A DNA stretch of 64,000 bases from DATKRB01 sp035532415 (GCA_035532415.1 DATKRB010000045.1:13355-77354); one strand, 5' to 3'; counted from the first letter of the stretch, positions 24,719 through 32,632 are shown. Made by a program: numbers and translations. The notes: generated by a model not told the origin, from the letters alone.

Positions 24719-25158
24719 CCCGAGCCGTGCTGGACCAGCTGCGCCGCGGCGCGGGTCCGGCGGTTCACCACGATGGGCCCGAGCAGGTTCGCCGTCGGGG
24801 TCCGACCCCCTTGCGCCAGCGTGACGACGGTGAGGACCACCGCGTCGTCGGCAGCGAGATCGAGGCGGGCCGCCGCGTCCTCGTCGATCTCCACCTCGTA
24901 GTCGGGGAAGAGCAGCCCGGGCGGGACCACGATGAACTCGACGCCGGGACGATCGAGGGAGCGGAGCCGGCAGAACGGCGCCAGGTGAGGGCCCAGCGGC
25001 TCGATGACGAACCGCCGCAGATCCTCGAAGCCGGGAAGCCCGCTGGCGAAGGTCACCGCCACCTCGGAGGCGGTGGTGCCTCCCGCCCCGGCTGGGCCGT
25101 CGAGCAATCCCGGGCCGTCGCGGTCGGTGGTCGCCGGGTTGACACGGAGTTGGCTCAT
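24679..25158 (-). CDS. fliW: Flagellar assembly factor FliW
   Basis: A 159-residue beta-barrel protein that binds flagellin or, when flagellin is exported, CsrA. The core TFASGLPGFEDLRRFVIEPL (about residues 36-55), FIVVPPGLLFPDYEVEID, and TANLLGPIVVNRRTRAAAQLV are diagnostic. It has an extra ~30 residues at the N-terminus. It is the last gene after flgL (43-bp gap) and overlaps csrA tail to tail. Confidence 0.94.
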   Translation of the reverse strand: MSQLRVNPATTDRDGPGLLDGPAGAGGTTASEVAVTFASGLPGFEDLRRFVIEPLGPHLAPFCRLRSLDRPGVEFIVVPPGLLFPDYEVEIDEDAAARLDLAADDAVVLTVVTLAQGGRTPTANLLGPIVVNRRTRAAAQLVQHGSGYEVAVPLVSASA

Positions 25159-25201
25159 CTGGGGTCGCTCGCTTCGCTCGCCGGGTCTGGAGGAAGGTTG
25201 C

Positions 25202-26155
25202 TCATCCGAGGAACTGCACCAGCGATGGCTGGATGAGCTGGGACGTCGCCCACAGGGCGGTCTGGTAGGCGCTCTGTTGGGTCTGCAGGTTGGTGATGGC
25301 CTGGGGCAGGTTGACGCTCTGAATGCCGGAGAGCTCCCCGTCGAGTGCCGCCTGGCTCGAGGTCACCTGCTGCTGCATGGTGGACATCTGCTGGTACTGG
25401 GCGCCGAGCTGGGCTGCCTGGTCCTCCACCGTGGCGATGGCGCTGTCGAGGTTCTTCAGGTCGGGGCCCGCGGCGTTGGCCAGCGACGCCTGGCTGCCGG
25501 TGGAGATGTCCTGCGAGATCTGGGCCAGCACGCCGAGGCTGCCCGGCACCGTGCTGAGCAGCCCGGTCGTCCCGGTGCCGAAGACCTTGTCGCCGGTGAC
25601 GGCAATGGCCATCGACGTGCCGGGCGCCACCGTCCGGGTCGGGGCGTTCCCGCCACCCGCGTACGTCCCGTCGGGGTTGAACGCCGTGGTCACGTTGCCG
25701 GTGCCGGCAAAGACGGCCTGCCCCGCGTAGGTGGTGTTGGACAGGTTGAGCAGGGATTGCTGAGCGCTGTTCACCTGGTCGGCAAGCGCCTGCATGGCCC
25801 CGGGGGTGCTGGTCAGTGAGGCCACGCTGATCGACAGCACCGTCTGGCGTACCTGCTGGAGGGTGCTGATGATCTCGTTCATGGTGGAATCCGCCGTCGA
25901 CAACCACCCCAGCCCGTCGCTGGCGTTCTGGGCATAGGTGTCGGCCCGGGTCAGCGCCGCGTTGATCTGCATGATGTTCGACGCCTGGGCCGGGTTGTCG
26001 GAGGGTTGGTTGACCTGGTTGCCCGTCGACAGCTGCTCCTCGAGCCGGGCGATGGAGGTCTGGTCGGTGGTCAGATTGGTGACGGCCTGCTGGCCCATCA
26101 CCGACGGGACCAGCTCGATGGCCGGGAGGGAAACCCCGCTCATGAGATCGGTCAT
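25202..26155 (-). CDS. flgL: Flagellar hook-filament junction protein FlgL
   Basis: HAP3, 317 residues, joining hook to filament. The N-terminal helix has LEEQLSTGNQVNQPSDNPAQA (flagellin-like D0/D1), and the C-terminal helix has LPQAITNLQTQQSAYQTAL ending in LVQFLG. It lies 37 bp after flgK in the same direction. The first ~14 residues before the flagellin-like start may include a later true start. Confidence 0.92.
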   Translation of the reverse strand: MTDLMSGVSLPAIELVPSVMGQQAVTNLTTDQTSIARLEEQLSTGNQVNQPSDNPAQASNIMQINAALTRADTYAQNASDGLGWLSTADSTMNEIISTLQQVRQTVLSISVASLTSTPGAMQALADQVNSAQQSLLNLSNTTYAGQAVFAGTGNVTTAFNPDGTYAGGGNAPTRTVAPGTSMAIAVTGDKVFGTGTTGLLSTVPGSLGVLAQISQDISTGSQASLANAAGPDLKNLDSAIATVEDQAAQLGAQYQQMSTMQQQVTSSQAALDGELSGIQSVNLPQAITNLQTQQSAYQTALWATSQLIQPSLVQFLG

Positions 26156-26192
26156 CTGTGCACCCCTTCCATCGTACCGGGGCCGGTGCAGC

Positions 26193-27587
26193 TCACACTG
26201 CCGCCAACAAGGACTGGACCATCGTGTCGACGGTGGAGACGACCTTGGCCGAGGCCTGGTAGGCCTGCTGGTACTGGAGCATGTCGACCGTCTGCTGATC
26301 GGTGTTCACCCCGATCACCGATTGCAGCGAGGCCCCGAGCGACTGGCTGAGCGACTGCTGGGCCTGGCTCTGGCTGGTGACGGTCTGCACGTCGGACCCG
26401 AGGTTGGTGATGAACGTCCGGTACGCCTGGTCGGGGCCGGTCGCCGACGTGCCCAGCTCGGCCATGGCCTGGGCGTTGGAGCCGTCGTTGGCGCCGTTGG
26501 TCGCCGAGCTTGCCGCGGCCAGCAACTGCGGATCGGCCACCACCGCGGCGTTGACGGCGATGGTGGCCGCGGCTCCGGCGGTCCCCGGCCCGATGGTGAA
26601 CAGCGGCGCCGAATTATGGGGCCCCACCCCGGCCCCTGCCGCCACGTCGGTGTTCCCCACGGCGTCGTAACCGTTCCCGAGCTGAGTGTTCACGGTGCCG
26701 GCCAGGTCGACGGCCACGGCGTCGAGCTGGCTCCGGTAGGCGGGGATGTTGACGTTGACCGCGGTCAGCAGCCCGGCCAGCGTTCCCCCGGTCACCGGCA
26801 CCGCGGCGCCGGCCGCGTTCGACACCAGCGACGTGGTGAGCGGCGTGCCGCCCGTGCTGACCGCGAGCGAGTCGGCGGTGTTCCCCTGCACCATGGTGAA
26901 CCCCCCGATGTAGAGGTCGAGGGCGCCGTTGGCCTGGGCCCGTGCGGTGATCCCCACGTCCTGCCCGAGCTGGTTCACCAGATTGTTGCGCTGGTCGATC
27001 ATCGAGTTCGGCTGGGCGCCCGAGGCGATCGACGACACGATGGACTGGTTGAGGGACGCCACCTGGCCGAGCAGGGCGTTGACCTGCGAGACGGTCGATG
27101 CCATCTGGGTGTTCGTGTTGGCCGACGTCTGGGTGAGCTGGGCCGAGGCCTGGTTGAGGGTGGAGACCAGGTCCTGCGCCTGGTTGACCACCTCGGTCCG
27201 GGGCGCGACCTGGGACGGGTTGGTGGCGATGGCGTCCCACGACGACCAGAAGGTCGAGAGCTGCGACGACAGGCCGTTGGTTCCCGGCTCGGGGAAGACG
27301 GCCTGCACGGTGCTGAGGGTCTGCTGGAGAGCCGATGTGCCGGCCGAGGACGCCGTGGCAGCGAGGTTGTCGGCACTTAGCACGGCGTCGGAGGCCTGGG
27401 CCACCCCGTTCACGTAGGCGCCGCTGCCGATGCCGAGCTGGTCACCGGACGGGGCGGCCGTGATCTGGGCCTGCTCGGCGGCATACCCGGGGGTGTCGAC
27501 GTTGGCCAGGTTCTGGGCGACGGCATCCATGGCCGCCCGGGCTGCTTGCAGGCCTGATCCGGCGATGCCCAATCCCATGTCACCCAT
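26193..27587 (-). CDS. flgK: Flagellar hook-associated protein FlgK
   Basis: HAP1, 464 residues. The N-terminus has the rod/hook signature (GLQAARAAMDAVAQNLANVD then TPGYAAEQ) and the C-terminus the matching helix (DMLQYQQAYQASAKVVSTVD). The middle ~200 residues form the variable domain. It lies 15 bp after the flgN-like chaperone gene and precedes flgL. Confidence 0.94.
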   Translation of the reverse strand: MGDMGLGIAGSGLQAARAAMDAVAQNLANVDTPGYAAEQAQITAAPSGDQLGIGSGAYVNGVAQASDAVLSADNLAATASSAGTSALQQTLSTVQAVFPEPGTNGLSSQLSTFWSSWDAIATNPSQVAPRTEVVNQAQDLVSTLNQASAQLTQTSANTNTQMASTVSQVNALLGQVASLNQSIVSSIASGAQPNSMIDQRNNLVNQLGQDVGITARAQANGALDLYIGGFTMVQGNTADSLAVSTGGTPLTTSLVSNAAGAAVPVTGGTLAGLLTAVNVNIPAYRSQLDAVAVDLAGTVNTQLGNGYDAVGNTDVAAGAGVGPHNSAPLFTIGPGTAGAAATIAVNAAVVADPQLLAAASSATNGANDGSNAQAMAELGTSATGPDQAYRTFITNLGSDVQTVTSQSQAQQSLSQSLGASLQSVIGVNTDQQTVDMLQYQQAYQASAKVVSTVDTMVQSLLAAV

Positions 27588-27602
27588 TCGGGTACCTCAC
27601 GA

Positions 27603-28094
27603 TCAGGCCGTGGCGTTCACGAGGCGGGCGTTGGCCCGCAGGGTCGGGGGGTTGCCGTCGGGACCGTAGGACGACCCAGGCTGCGCACCCAGGTAGGCAA
27701 GGGCGTCGGCCGTGGCCGTCATCCGGCGGGCCAGGATCTCCCGATTGGCTGCCGACACCCGTTCGATATGGGCGAGATGGTCGAGCATGGCCTGGCGGTG
27801 GCCGGCCAGGAGCTCCCGCCACGGTTCCGGCGCCGCGGCCAGATCGGCCAATTCGGCCAGGGTGGGCGTGGCATCGAGGCCGAGCTCGACGACGAGCTCG
27901 GCCACGGCCCGTTCCCGCAGGTGGTCGGCATCGGCCAGGAGCCCGACCGCCTGCTCCACCTCCGCGGTGGCCCTGGCCAGCCAGGCATGGTGACCGGCGG
28001 CCAGGACGAGGTACTCCTCGGCCAGCTTGAACCCCAGCAGGTCGAGCACGTCACGCTCGCGCCATAGCAGCGTGGACAGCTTGTCGAAGCCCAT
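27603..28094 (-). CDS. FlgN-type export chaperone
   Basis: A 163-residue, all-helical protein directly before flgK and flgL, the clients of FlgN. The N-terminal half has the FlgN-family pattern (LSTLLWRERDVLDLLGFKLAEE, split here by helices), and the C-terminal half an amphipathic helix (ANREILARRMTATADALAYL). Chaperone role inferred from family and context. A FliA/WhiG-type promoter ends 8 nt before its ATG. Confidence 0.82.
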   Translation of the reverse strand: MGFDKLSTLLWRERDVLDLLGFKLAEEYLVLAAGHHAWLARATAEVEQAVGLLADADHLRERAVAELVVELGLDATPTLAELADLAAAPEPWRELLAGHRQAMLDHLAHIERVSAANREILARRMTATADALAYLGAQPGSSYGPDGNPPTLRANARLVNATA

Positions 28095-28102
28095 ATGCGC
28101 GT

Positions 28103-28130
28103 GTATCGGCAGGCGCGGACCGGATGTGAA
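28103..28130 (-). promoter_or_regulatory. FliA/WhiG-type promoter of the flgN-flgK-flgL-fliW operon
   Basis: On the minus strand: TTCA (28130-28127), a 16-nt spacer, GCCGATAC (28110-28103). Eight nucleotides separate it from the ATG at 28094, so the mRNA would be leaderless or nearly so. Confidence 0.7.
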
Positions 28131-28169
28131 GCCCCTCTTTCAGGACTTCCGACGAGAGTCTCCCGGCGT

Positions 28170-28658
28170 CTACTGCACGATGAAGCCGGTGAAGTACAGG
28201 GAGCTGATCTGCTGCGCCCCTTCGCTGATCCCGGCGATCTGCTGGAACGAGTGCAGCAAGGCGGCCCGGGCGGCGGTCCGGCCGGCCGGGTTGAGGAGGT
28301 CCGCATAGCTCAGCGCGCCGAAGATGGTCAGCTCGGCGTTCAGGAATTTCGGGTCGTCCTTGGCGATGGCGGCGGGCGATGCCGGGGCGGTGAGCTGCAT
28401 GGCCACCGTCACTTGCAGGACGTGCCCGTCCGAGGTGTTGATGGTATTGGTGGGGAGGCTGACGATCTGCCCCGCGGGCACGGGTTGGCCTGGCTTGTAA
28501 TGGGGCGGGAAGAGCATCGGCTTCAGCACCATCACGTAGGCCGCCGCGCCCACCACCAGGGCGACGACGACGAGGAGCAACTTCTTCGGCCCTCCCTTCT
28601 TCTCCTTCTCCGGCTCCTTCACGCCGTCGGCCTGCTCGGGACTCATGGTGGCAGTCAT
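28170..28658 (-). CDS. fliL: Flagellar basal body-associated protein FliL
   Basis: A 162-residue single-pass membrane protein that surrounds and supports the stator units. A Lys/Glu-rich cytoplasmic N-terminus (residues 14-26) is followed by one membrane segment (about 27-45) and a periplasmic SPFH-like FliL domain (LPTNTINTSDGHVLQVTVAM; C-terminal ISSLYFTGFIVQ). ATGA overlap with the motB stop shows coupling to the stator operon. Confidence 0.92.
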   Translation of the reverse strand: MTATMSPEQADGVKEPEKEKKGGPKKLLLVVVALVVGAAAYVMVLKPMLFPPHYKPGQPVPAGQIVSLPTNTINTSDGHVLQVTVAMQLTAPASPAAIAKDDPKFLNAELTIFGALSYADLLNPAGRTAARAALLHSFQQIAGISEGAQQISSLYFTGFIVQ

Positions 28659-29494
28659 CAGGGTTGGCTCTCTCCGGGTGCGAGGACGACCACGTCGACG
28701 CGTCGGTTCTGTGCCTGGTGCGCCGGCGTGTCGTTGGGGACGAGGGGGCGGGTGTGGCCATAGCCGACGGCGGCCAGCCGGTTCGGGTCGATGCCGTCGA
28801 CGTGGGTGAGCCGGACCACCACGTGCACGGCCCGCTCGGCGGACAGCTCCCAGTTGGTGGCGTAGGGGCCGCCGCTGATCGGCTGGTCGTCGGTGTAGCC
28901 CTGCACGGCGGCGTTGTTGGTATCGGTGCGCAGAACGGTGGCGATGGCGTCCACCACGCGGTCCCCCACCGGCCCCAGGTCGGCCGAGTCCACCGCGTAA
29001 AACACCGTGTCACTCAGGATCTGCACGACCAGCTCTTGGGTGGTGGGGGTGGGCGCCGCCCGGCTGATCTGCACGTCGGAGCTCAGGCCCTGGCCGGCCA
29101 TCGCGGCGTTCAGCTGGTCCTGAATGGCGGCGAGCGACTGGGAGCCGGGCGGAGCCGGCGGCATGGCGGTGGTCGGTGGCGACGTCGACCCGTGGGTGGG
29201 CAAGCCCGGTGCGGACGCCACCTGGTGGATGCCGGACACGTTGCCGGGGCGGTCCACCAGGCTGTTGTGCTGGAGGAGCCCGGTGTCGTTCTTCGTGACC
29301 GTGCCACGACCCGAGAAGGCGCTCTTCAGGCTCACCGCCAGGACCTCAAACTTCTTCGTGCTGATCGTGCTCAGCGCGAACAGCACGATGAACAGGGCGA
29401 GCAGCAGGGTGATCATGTCTGCGTACGTCAGCAGCCAGCGCTCCATCCCGGCGTCGTGCTCCTCGGCCTCCTCGTGATGGGTGCGCCGGGCCAT
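28658..29494 (-). CDS. motB: Flagellar stator protein MotB
   Basis: The 278-residue peptidoglycan-anchored stator subunit. The single membrane helix starts at about residue 20 and includes the ion-carrying Asp26 (TYADMITLLLALFIVL). A periplasmic plug/linker and a C-terminal OmpA-like domain follow, with VQGYTDDQPI, LSAERAVHVV and NRRVDVVVL. Overlaps motA and fliL as ATGA. The ion type (proton or sodium) cannot be told from sequence alone. Confidence 0.95.
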   Translation of the reverse strand: MARRTHHEEAEEHDAGMERWLLTYADMITLLLALFIVLFALSTISTKKFEVLAVSLKSAFSGRGTVTKNDTGLLQHNSLVDRPGNVSGIHQVASAPGLPTHGSTSPPTTAMPPAPPGSQSLAAIQDQLNAAMAGQGLSSDVQISRAAPTPTTQELVVQILSDTVFYAVDSADLGPVGDRVVDAIATVLRTDTNNAAVQGYTDDQPISGGPYATNWELSAERAVHVVVRLTHVDGIDPNRLAAVGYGHTRPLVPNDTPAHQAQNRRVDVVVLAPGESQP

Positions 29495-30276
29495 CAGGCC
29501 GCCTCCGGTTGCCGGACCTCCCGCCGGTCACTCGGCGGGAGGTAGGCCTGCAATTTCGCTTGGACCAGGCGAGGGCTGTTGCCGGCCTGGATGGCGAGGA
29601 TGCCGTCGAGGATCATGCGCCGGCCCTGCATCTCGAGCTGGCTGGCCCGCTTGAGCTTGTTGGCGATCGGGAGCCACACGATGTTGGCCGACATCACACC
29701 CCACAGCGTGGCGGTGAACGCCGACGCGATGGCCGGACCCAACGTGCCCGGGTTGCTCAGGTTGGCCAGCACGTGCACCAGCCCGACCACGGTGCCGATG
29801 ATGCCGAGGGTGGGGGCGAAGCCGCCCATGTCGGTGAAGAACTTGGCGCCGACCTTGTGGCGGTCGTGCAGGGCTTGGATCTCACCTTCGAGGATGTCCC
29901 GGATCTCCTCGGGGTCGTTGCCGTCCACGATCATCTCGACGCCGCGGCGCAAGAACGGGTCCTCCACGTCCGCCGCGGCCTTCTCCAGAGCGAGCAGCCC
30001 CTCCCGCCGGGCCACCTCCGCCAGCCTGACCAGGCGGGAGATATCCTCGTCGAGGGTGTCGGGCACGCCACCGATGGCCTTCGTGAACACCGACTTGAAG
30101 TTCTTCACGTCGGCCCGGAGGAACCCGGCCACCGAGGCAGCGAACGTCCCGCCGAAGACCAGCATCATGGGTGCCGGCTTGAGCAGCACCATCGGATTGC
30201 TGCCGTCCATGACCATCGACACGAAGATGGCGCCCAGCGCTCCCAGGATGGCGACGAGTGTGAACCGGTTCTTCAT
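29494..30276 (-). CDS. motA: Flagellar stator protein MotA
   Basis: The 260-residue membrane stator subunit with four helices. Residues 1-50 hold two segments; VARREGLLALE (around residue 88) starts the large cytoplasmic loop that pushes FliG; helices 3-4 include APTLGIIGTVVGLVHVL and ATLWGVMSANIVWLPIANKL with the conserved proline. The start lies 13 bp after flbD, the stop overlaps motB. Confidence 0.96.
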   Translation of the reverse strand: MKNRFTLVAILGALGAIFVSMVMDGSNPMVLLKPAPMMLVFGGTFAASVAGFLRADVKNFKSVFTKAIGGVPDTLDEDISRLVRLAEVARREGLLALEKAAADVEDPFLRRGVEMIVDGNDPEEIRDILEGEIQALHDRHKVGAKFFTDMGGFAPTLGIIGTVVGLVHVLANLSNPGTLGPAIASAFTATLWGVMSANIVWLPIANKLKRASQLEMQGRRMILDGILAIQAGNSPRLVQAKLQAYLPPSDRREVRQPEAA

Positions 30277-30289
30277 CGGACCTGCCGCC

Positions 30290-30598
30290 TCACGCGTCCG
30301 AGTCCGCCTGAATGGCCTGCTCGGGCCGGTCGACCACCGTGCCCGTGGTGCCCCCCCGCACCAGGCGAAGGTTGCTCACCCCGTCGTCGGTATCGTCGAG
30401 CACCAGCCGGTGGGACAGAGCGAGGATCGAGGCACGAAACAGGCGGATGCGGTCGATCAGCTCGTCGACGGTCTCGCCGATGACGTACTTGGAGCCGTCC
30501 GTCATCGTCAGCACGACATCGGGAGTGACGTCGGCCCGCTCGATGCGGTCCGGATTGATGGCGATCGGGTCGCCGTTGAGCCTGGTGAGAGGAATCAT
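30290..30598 (-). CDS. flbD: FlbD family flagellar protein
   Basis: A 102-residue member of the FlbD/YlzI family found before motA in many Gram-positive and spirochaete flagellar operons; its biochemical role is unknown. Residues 1-60 carry the signature: MIPLTRLNGDPIAINPDRIE, TPDVVLTMTDGSKYVIGETV and a final DELIDRI helix. ATG 30598 is chosen from the family start; a longer opening from a TTG at 30688 would begin at the promoter and has no homology. Confidence 0.9.
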   Translation of the reverse strand: MIPLTRLNGDPIAINPDRIERADVTPDVVLTMTDGSKYVIGETVDELIDRIRLFRASILALSHRLVLDDTDDGVSNLRLVRGGTTGTVVDRPEQAIQADSDA

Positions 30599-30689
30599 CG
30601 CATCCGTGCCTGCCTGGTTACGCATCCGTGCCAACCATGGACGACTATCGGGCGCCCCGGGGTGCTGACCCAGGGAGGCCGATGCCAAT

Positions 30690-30717
30690 TCATCGGCCGG
30701 GCGGCGGCGGTGCTTGA
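30690..30717 (-). promoter_or_regulatory. FliA/WhiG-type promoter of flbD-motA-motB-fliL
   Basis: On the minus strand: TCAA (30717-30714), a 16-nt spacer, GCCGATGA (30697-30690). The -10 is 6/8 to consensus. The leader to the flbD ATG would be about 85 nt. Confidence 0.55.
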
Positions 30718-30730
30718 GGCCGATCAGGCG

Positions 30731-30752
30731 CCGGCGCCACTACGGGCGCCGG
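30731..30752 (-). terminator. Hairpin just after the sigma-factor gene
   Basis: A perfect 8-bp inverted repeat CCGGCGCC/GGCGCCGG with a 6-nt loop, 2 bp beyond the fliA stop. No T-run follows. Probably a terminator or 3' stabiliser separating fliA from the flbD promoter. Confidence 0.6.
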
Positions 30753-30753
30753 T

Positions 30754-31680
30754 TCACGACCACCCTTGATCGGCCGGTGACCTCCGTCCGGCCTGCAACC
30801 AGCCTCGGAGCTGCAGCACCGCCTGCGTGCGGATCTGGCAGATCCGGCTCTCCGACACGCCGAGGATCTTCCCGATCTCCGCCAGCGTCAGCTCTTCGAA
30901 GTAGTAGAGCACCAGGACCTTCCGTTGGCGCTCCCCGAGTTGCCTTATCGCCTCGACCAGCAGTTGCCGGTCCTCCCCCTCCTCGATCCGAGTGCCGGGC
31001 CCGGCGGCCGAGCCGAACATCGTGTCGCCCAGCGCGGCGCGCACCAGCGCGTCGTTGCCGACGAAGTCCAACTCGTCGAACGCTGTCACGCCGATGCGCG
31101 AGATCTCGTGGACCATCGCGTGCAGGCCCAGCTCGTCCGTGCCCAGGTCCTCGGCAACCTCCGCGTCGGTCGGAGCACGCCTGAGCTTGGCATGCAGGTC
31201 GGCGTAGGCCTGCTCGACCGCTCGCGCTTTGGCCCGGACCGAGCGCGGTACCCAATCGATGGCCCGCATCTCGTCGATGATCCCGCCGCGGATTCGGTAG
31301 ATCGCATACGTCTGGAACTTGACGTGCCTGTCCGGGTCGAAGCGCTCGATGGCGTCGATCAGGGCGATGATGCCGTAGCTGACCAGGTCCTCGACGTCGA
31401 CGTGATGGGGAAGTCCCACCGCGACACGTCCGGCGACGAACTTGACCAACGGGGAGTACAGGAGGATGAGCCGATCGCGGCTCTCGCGATCCCGGGTCCG
31501 CCGGTACTCATGCCACAGGCGCGTCGACTGCGTGTCGCCTCCAGCTCCCCCCCCGGGAGCTCCGTGAGGTACCACACCGGGCGCTTCGAGCCCCCCCTCC
31601 CCGGCAGCGGACTCCTCGGTGCCGCGCCAGACCGCAGAAGCAGCTGCCTCTCGTGAAGTAACTGCCTCTGGTGCCCGCAT
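30754..31680 (-). CDS. fliA: RNA polymerase sigma factor FliA/WhiG (sigma-28 family)
   Basis: A 308-residue group 3 sigma factor for flagellar promoters; in Streptomyces the orthologue WhiG directs sporulation. After a ~50-residue Gly/Ala-rich N-terminal extension come region 2 (LYSPLVKFVAGRVAVGLPHH; DLVSYGIIALIDAIERFD), region 3 (IDWVPRSVRAKARAVEQAYA) and region 4 (RKVLVLYYFEELTLAEIGKI; VSESRICQIRTQAV). The fit with WhiG is closer than with proteobacterial FliA (known sequences, by memory). A good GGGAGGA precedes the ATG, and an 8-bp inverted repeat (31740-31747/31759-31766) lies in its leader. The gene is divergent from an RsiG-like gene, the known WhiG anti-sigma partner. Confidence 0.95.
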   Translation of the reverse strand: MRAPEAVTSREAAASAVWRGTEESAAGEGGLEAPGVVPHGAPGGGAGGDTQSTRLWHEYRRTRDRESRDRLILLYSPLVKFVAGRVAVGLPHHVDVEDLVSYGIIALIDAIERFDPDRHVKFQTYAIYRIRGGIIDEMRAIDWVPRSVRAKARAVEQAYADLHAKLRRAPTDAEVAEDLGTDELGLHAMVHEISRIGVTAFDELDFVGNDALVRAALGDTMFGSAAGPGTRIEEGEDRQLLVEAIRQLGERQRKVLVLYYFEELTLAEIGKILGVSESRICQIRTQAVLQLRGWLQAGRRSPADQGWS

Positions 31681-31806
31681 GTTCCCCGTCCTCCCAGCGC
31701 GACGTGGACCCGCCGTCGGAGGACAAGATGACGCCTACCCCCCTCCGCTTACGCGGTACGGAGGGGAAATCCGGGGAAGACGGTCCGGTCCGGTCCGCGA
31801 TTCCCC

Positions 31807-31833
31807 TAAAGCGCGGCCCGGATCTGCCGATCA
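31807..31833 (+). promoter_or_regulatory. FliA/WhiG-type promoter of the rsiG-like gene
   Basis: TAAA (31807-31810), a 15-nt spacer, GCCGATCA (31826-31833). Seven nucleotides separate it from the GTG at 31841, so the transcript would be leaderless. If real, the sigma factor drives its own anti-sigma gene. Confidence 0.7.
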
Positions 31834-31840
31834 TTCAATC

Positions 31841-32437
31841 GTGAAAGTGGATGAGATGTTCCCCGTACACACCGGCGTGAGGCACGAACAGGGAAGGCGA
31901 CGCTTCGGAGACATCGTCGCAGAGCTCGCCTGGGTGGACACGCTGCTCGACCCGCTGCTGGCCCGCGGTTACCTGGCGGGGCTGAGCGAACGGCCGCTCG
32001 AACAGATCCAGGTCATGCGGAACGACTGCCGAGAGACCGAAGCCATCGTCTCCTTCATCCGCCGCGTCGTGCAGGGCCGGCTCGACATCGTCCAAGCGAT
32101 CCTCGAAGCTCGGTCCGCCGGCAGGGAGACGACCTCGGAGGAGATGGTCGGCAGGCTGGCGGCGATCATGGCCAGGCCGTCACCACCGAACGGCCTTGGT
32201 CGCCTTGAGGGACCGTTCGCTCCGGACACGGAGTCGAAGGAGCTGTCGTCGGTGGTCGCGACCATCCTCGACGTCGCCGACCCGACAGACCTGGTCGTCG
32301 CCGACGAGTCCGACCTTCAACGGACGTCCATCCGCTTCAGCGAGCTCGAACATGTGATCTCGGCCCAGCGCCGGGCGCTCCATGCGATCATGCGAGGGCT
32401 CCGTGAGGCCGTTTGCGAGCGGTACGCGGCGGTTTGA
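31841..32437 (+). CDS. rsiG: RsiG-like c-di-GMP-binding anti-sigma factor
   Basis: A 198-residue helical protein divergent from the fliA/whiG gene. Residues 67-82 match the RsiG c-di-GMP signature E(X3)S(X2)R(X3)Q(X3)D exactly (Glu67, Ser71, Arg74, Gln78, Asp82). A second, degenerate copy lies in the last helix (Glu170, Ser174, Arg177, then His181 and Arg185 where Gln and Asp are expected). Streptomyces RsiG holds WhiG inactive when loaded with c-di-GMP and carries two such motifs in an antiparallel helical pair. GTG 31841 is chosen because the promoter lies within the longer opening from 31619. Function in motility control is inferred from family and neighbours; the motif match is direct. 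Confidence 0.85.
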   Translation: MKVDEMFPVHTGVRHEQGRRRFGDIVAELAWVDTLLDPLLARGYLAGLSERPLEQIQVMRNDCRETEAIVSFIRRVVQGRLDIVQAILEARSAGRETTSEEMVGRLAAIMARPSPPNGLGRLEGPFAPDTESKELSSVVATILDVADPTDLVVADESDLQRTSIRFSELEHVISAQRRALHAIMRGLREAVCERYAAV

Positions 32438-32632
32438 GCGAGCCGGAGCTACTGCCGCCGTCGGCCTGCAACCCGGCGATGTGAACCTCGATGGCCTCCA
32501 CGGCTCGCTCCTGGCACTCCTCGATCGTCCGTCCATGCGTGAAGCAGCCAGGGTCTGAACCACGTTCACCCAGCCCAACTTCCCGAGCGCTCGCACGACT
32601 TCGCGACCCGTGATCCGAGGTGGCGCCGGCAT
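32388..32632 (-). pseudogene. hicAB toxin-antitoxin remnant fused by deletion
   Basis: From ATG 32632 the minus strand reads a HicA start (PPRITGREVVRALGKLGW), then after about 25 codons the HicA fold is lost. A shift of frame then reads the end of HicB: DPGCFTHGRTIEECQERAVE followed by AIEVHIAGLQ. So the 3' part of hicA and the 5' part of hicB are gone, joined out of frame near 32556-32560. Neither toxin nor antitoxin can be complete. The hicB frame continues into the 3' end of the rsiG-like gene to a stop at 32388. Confidence 0.7.
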
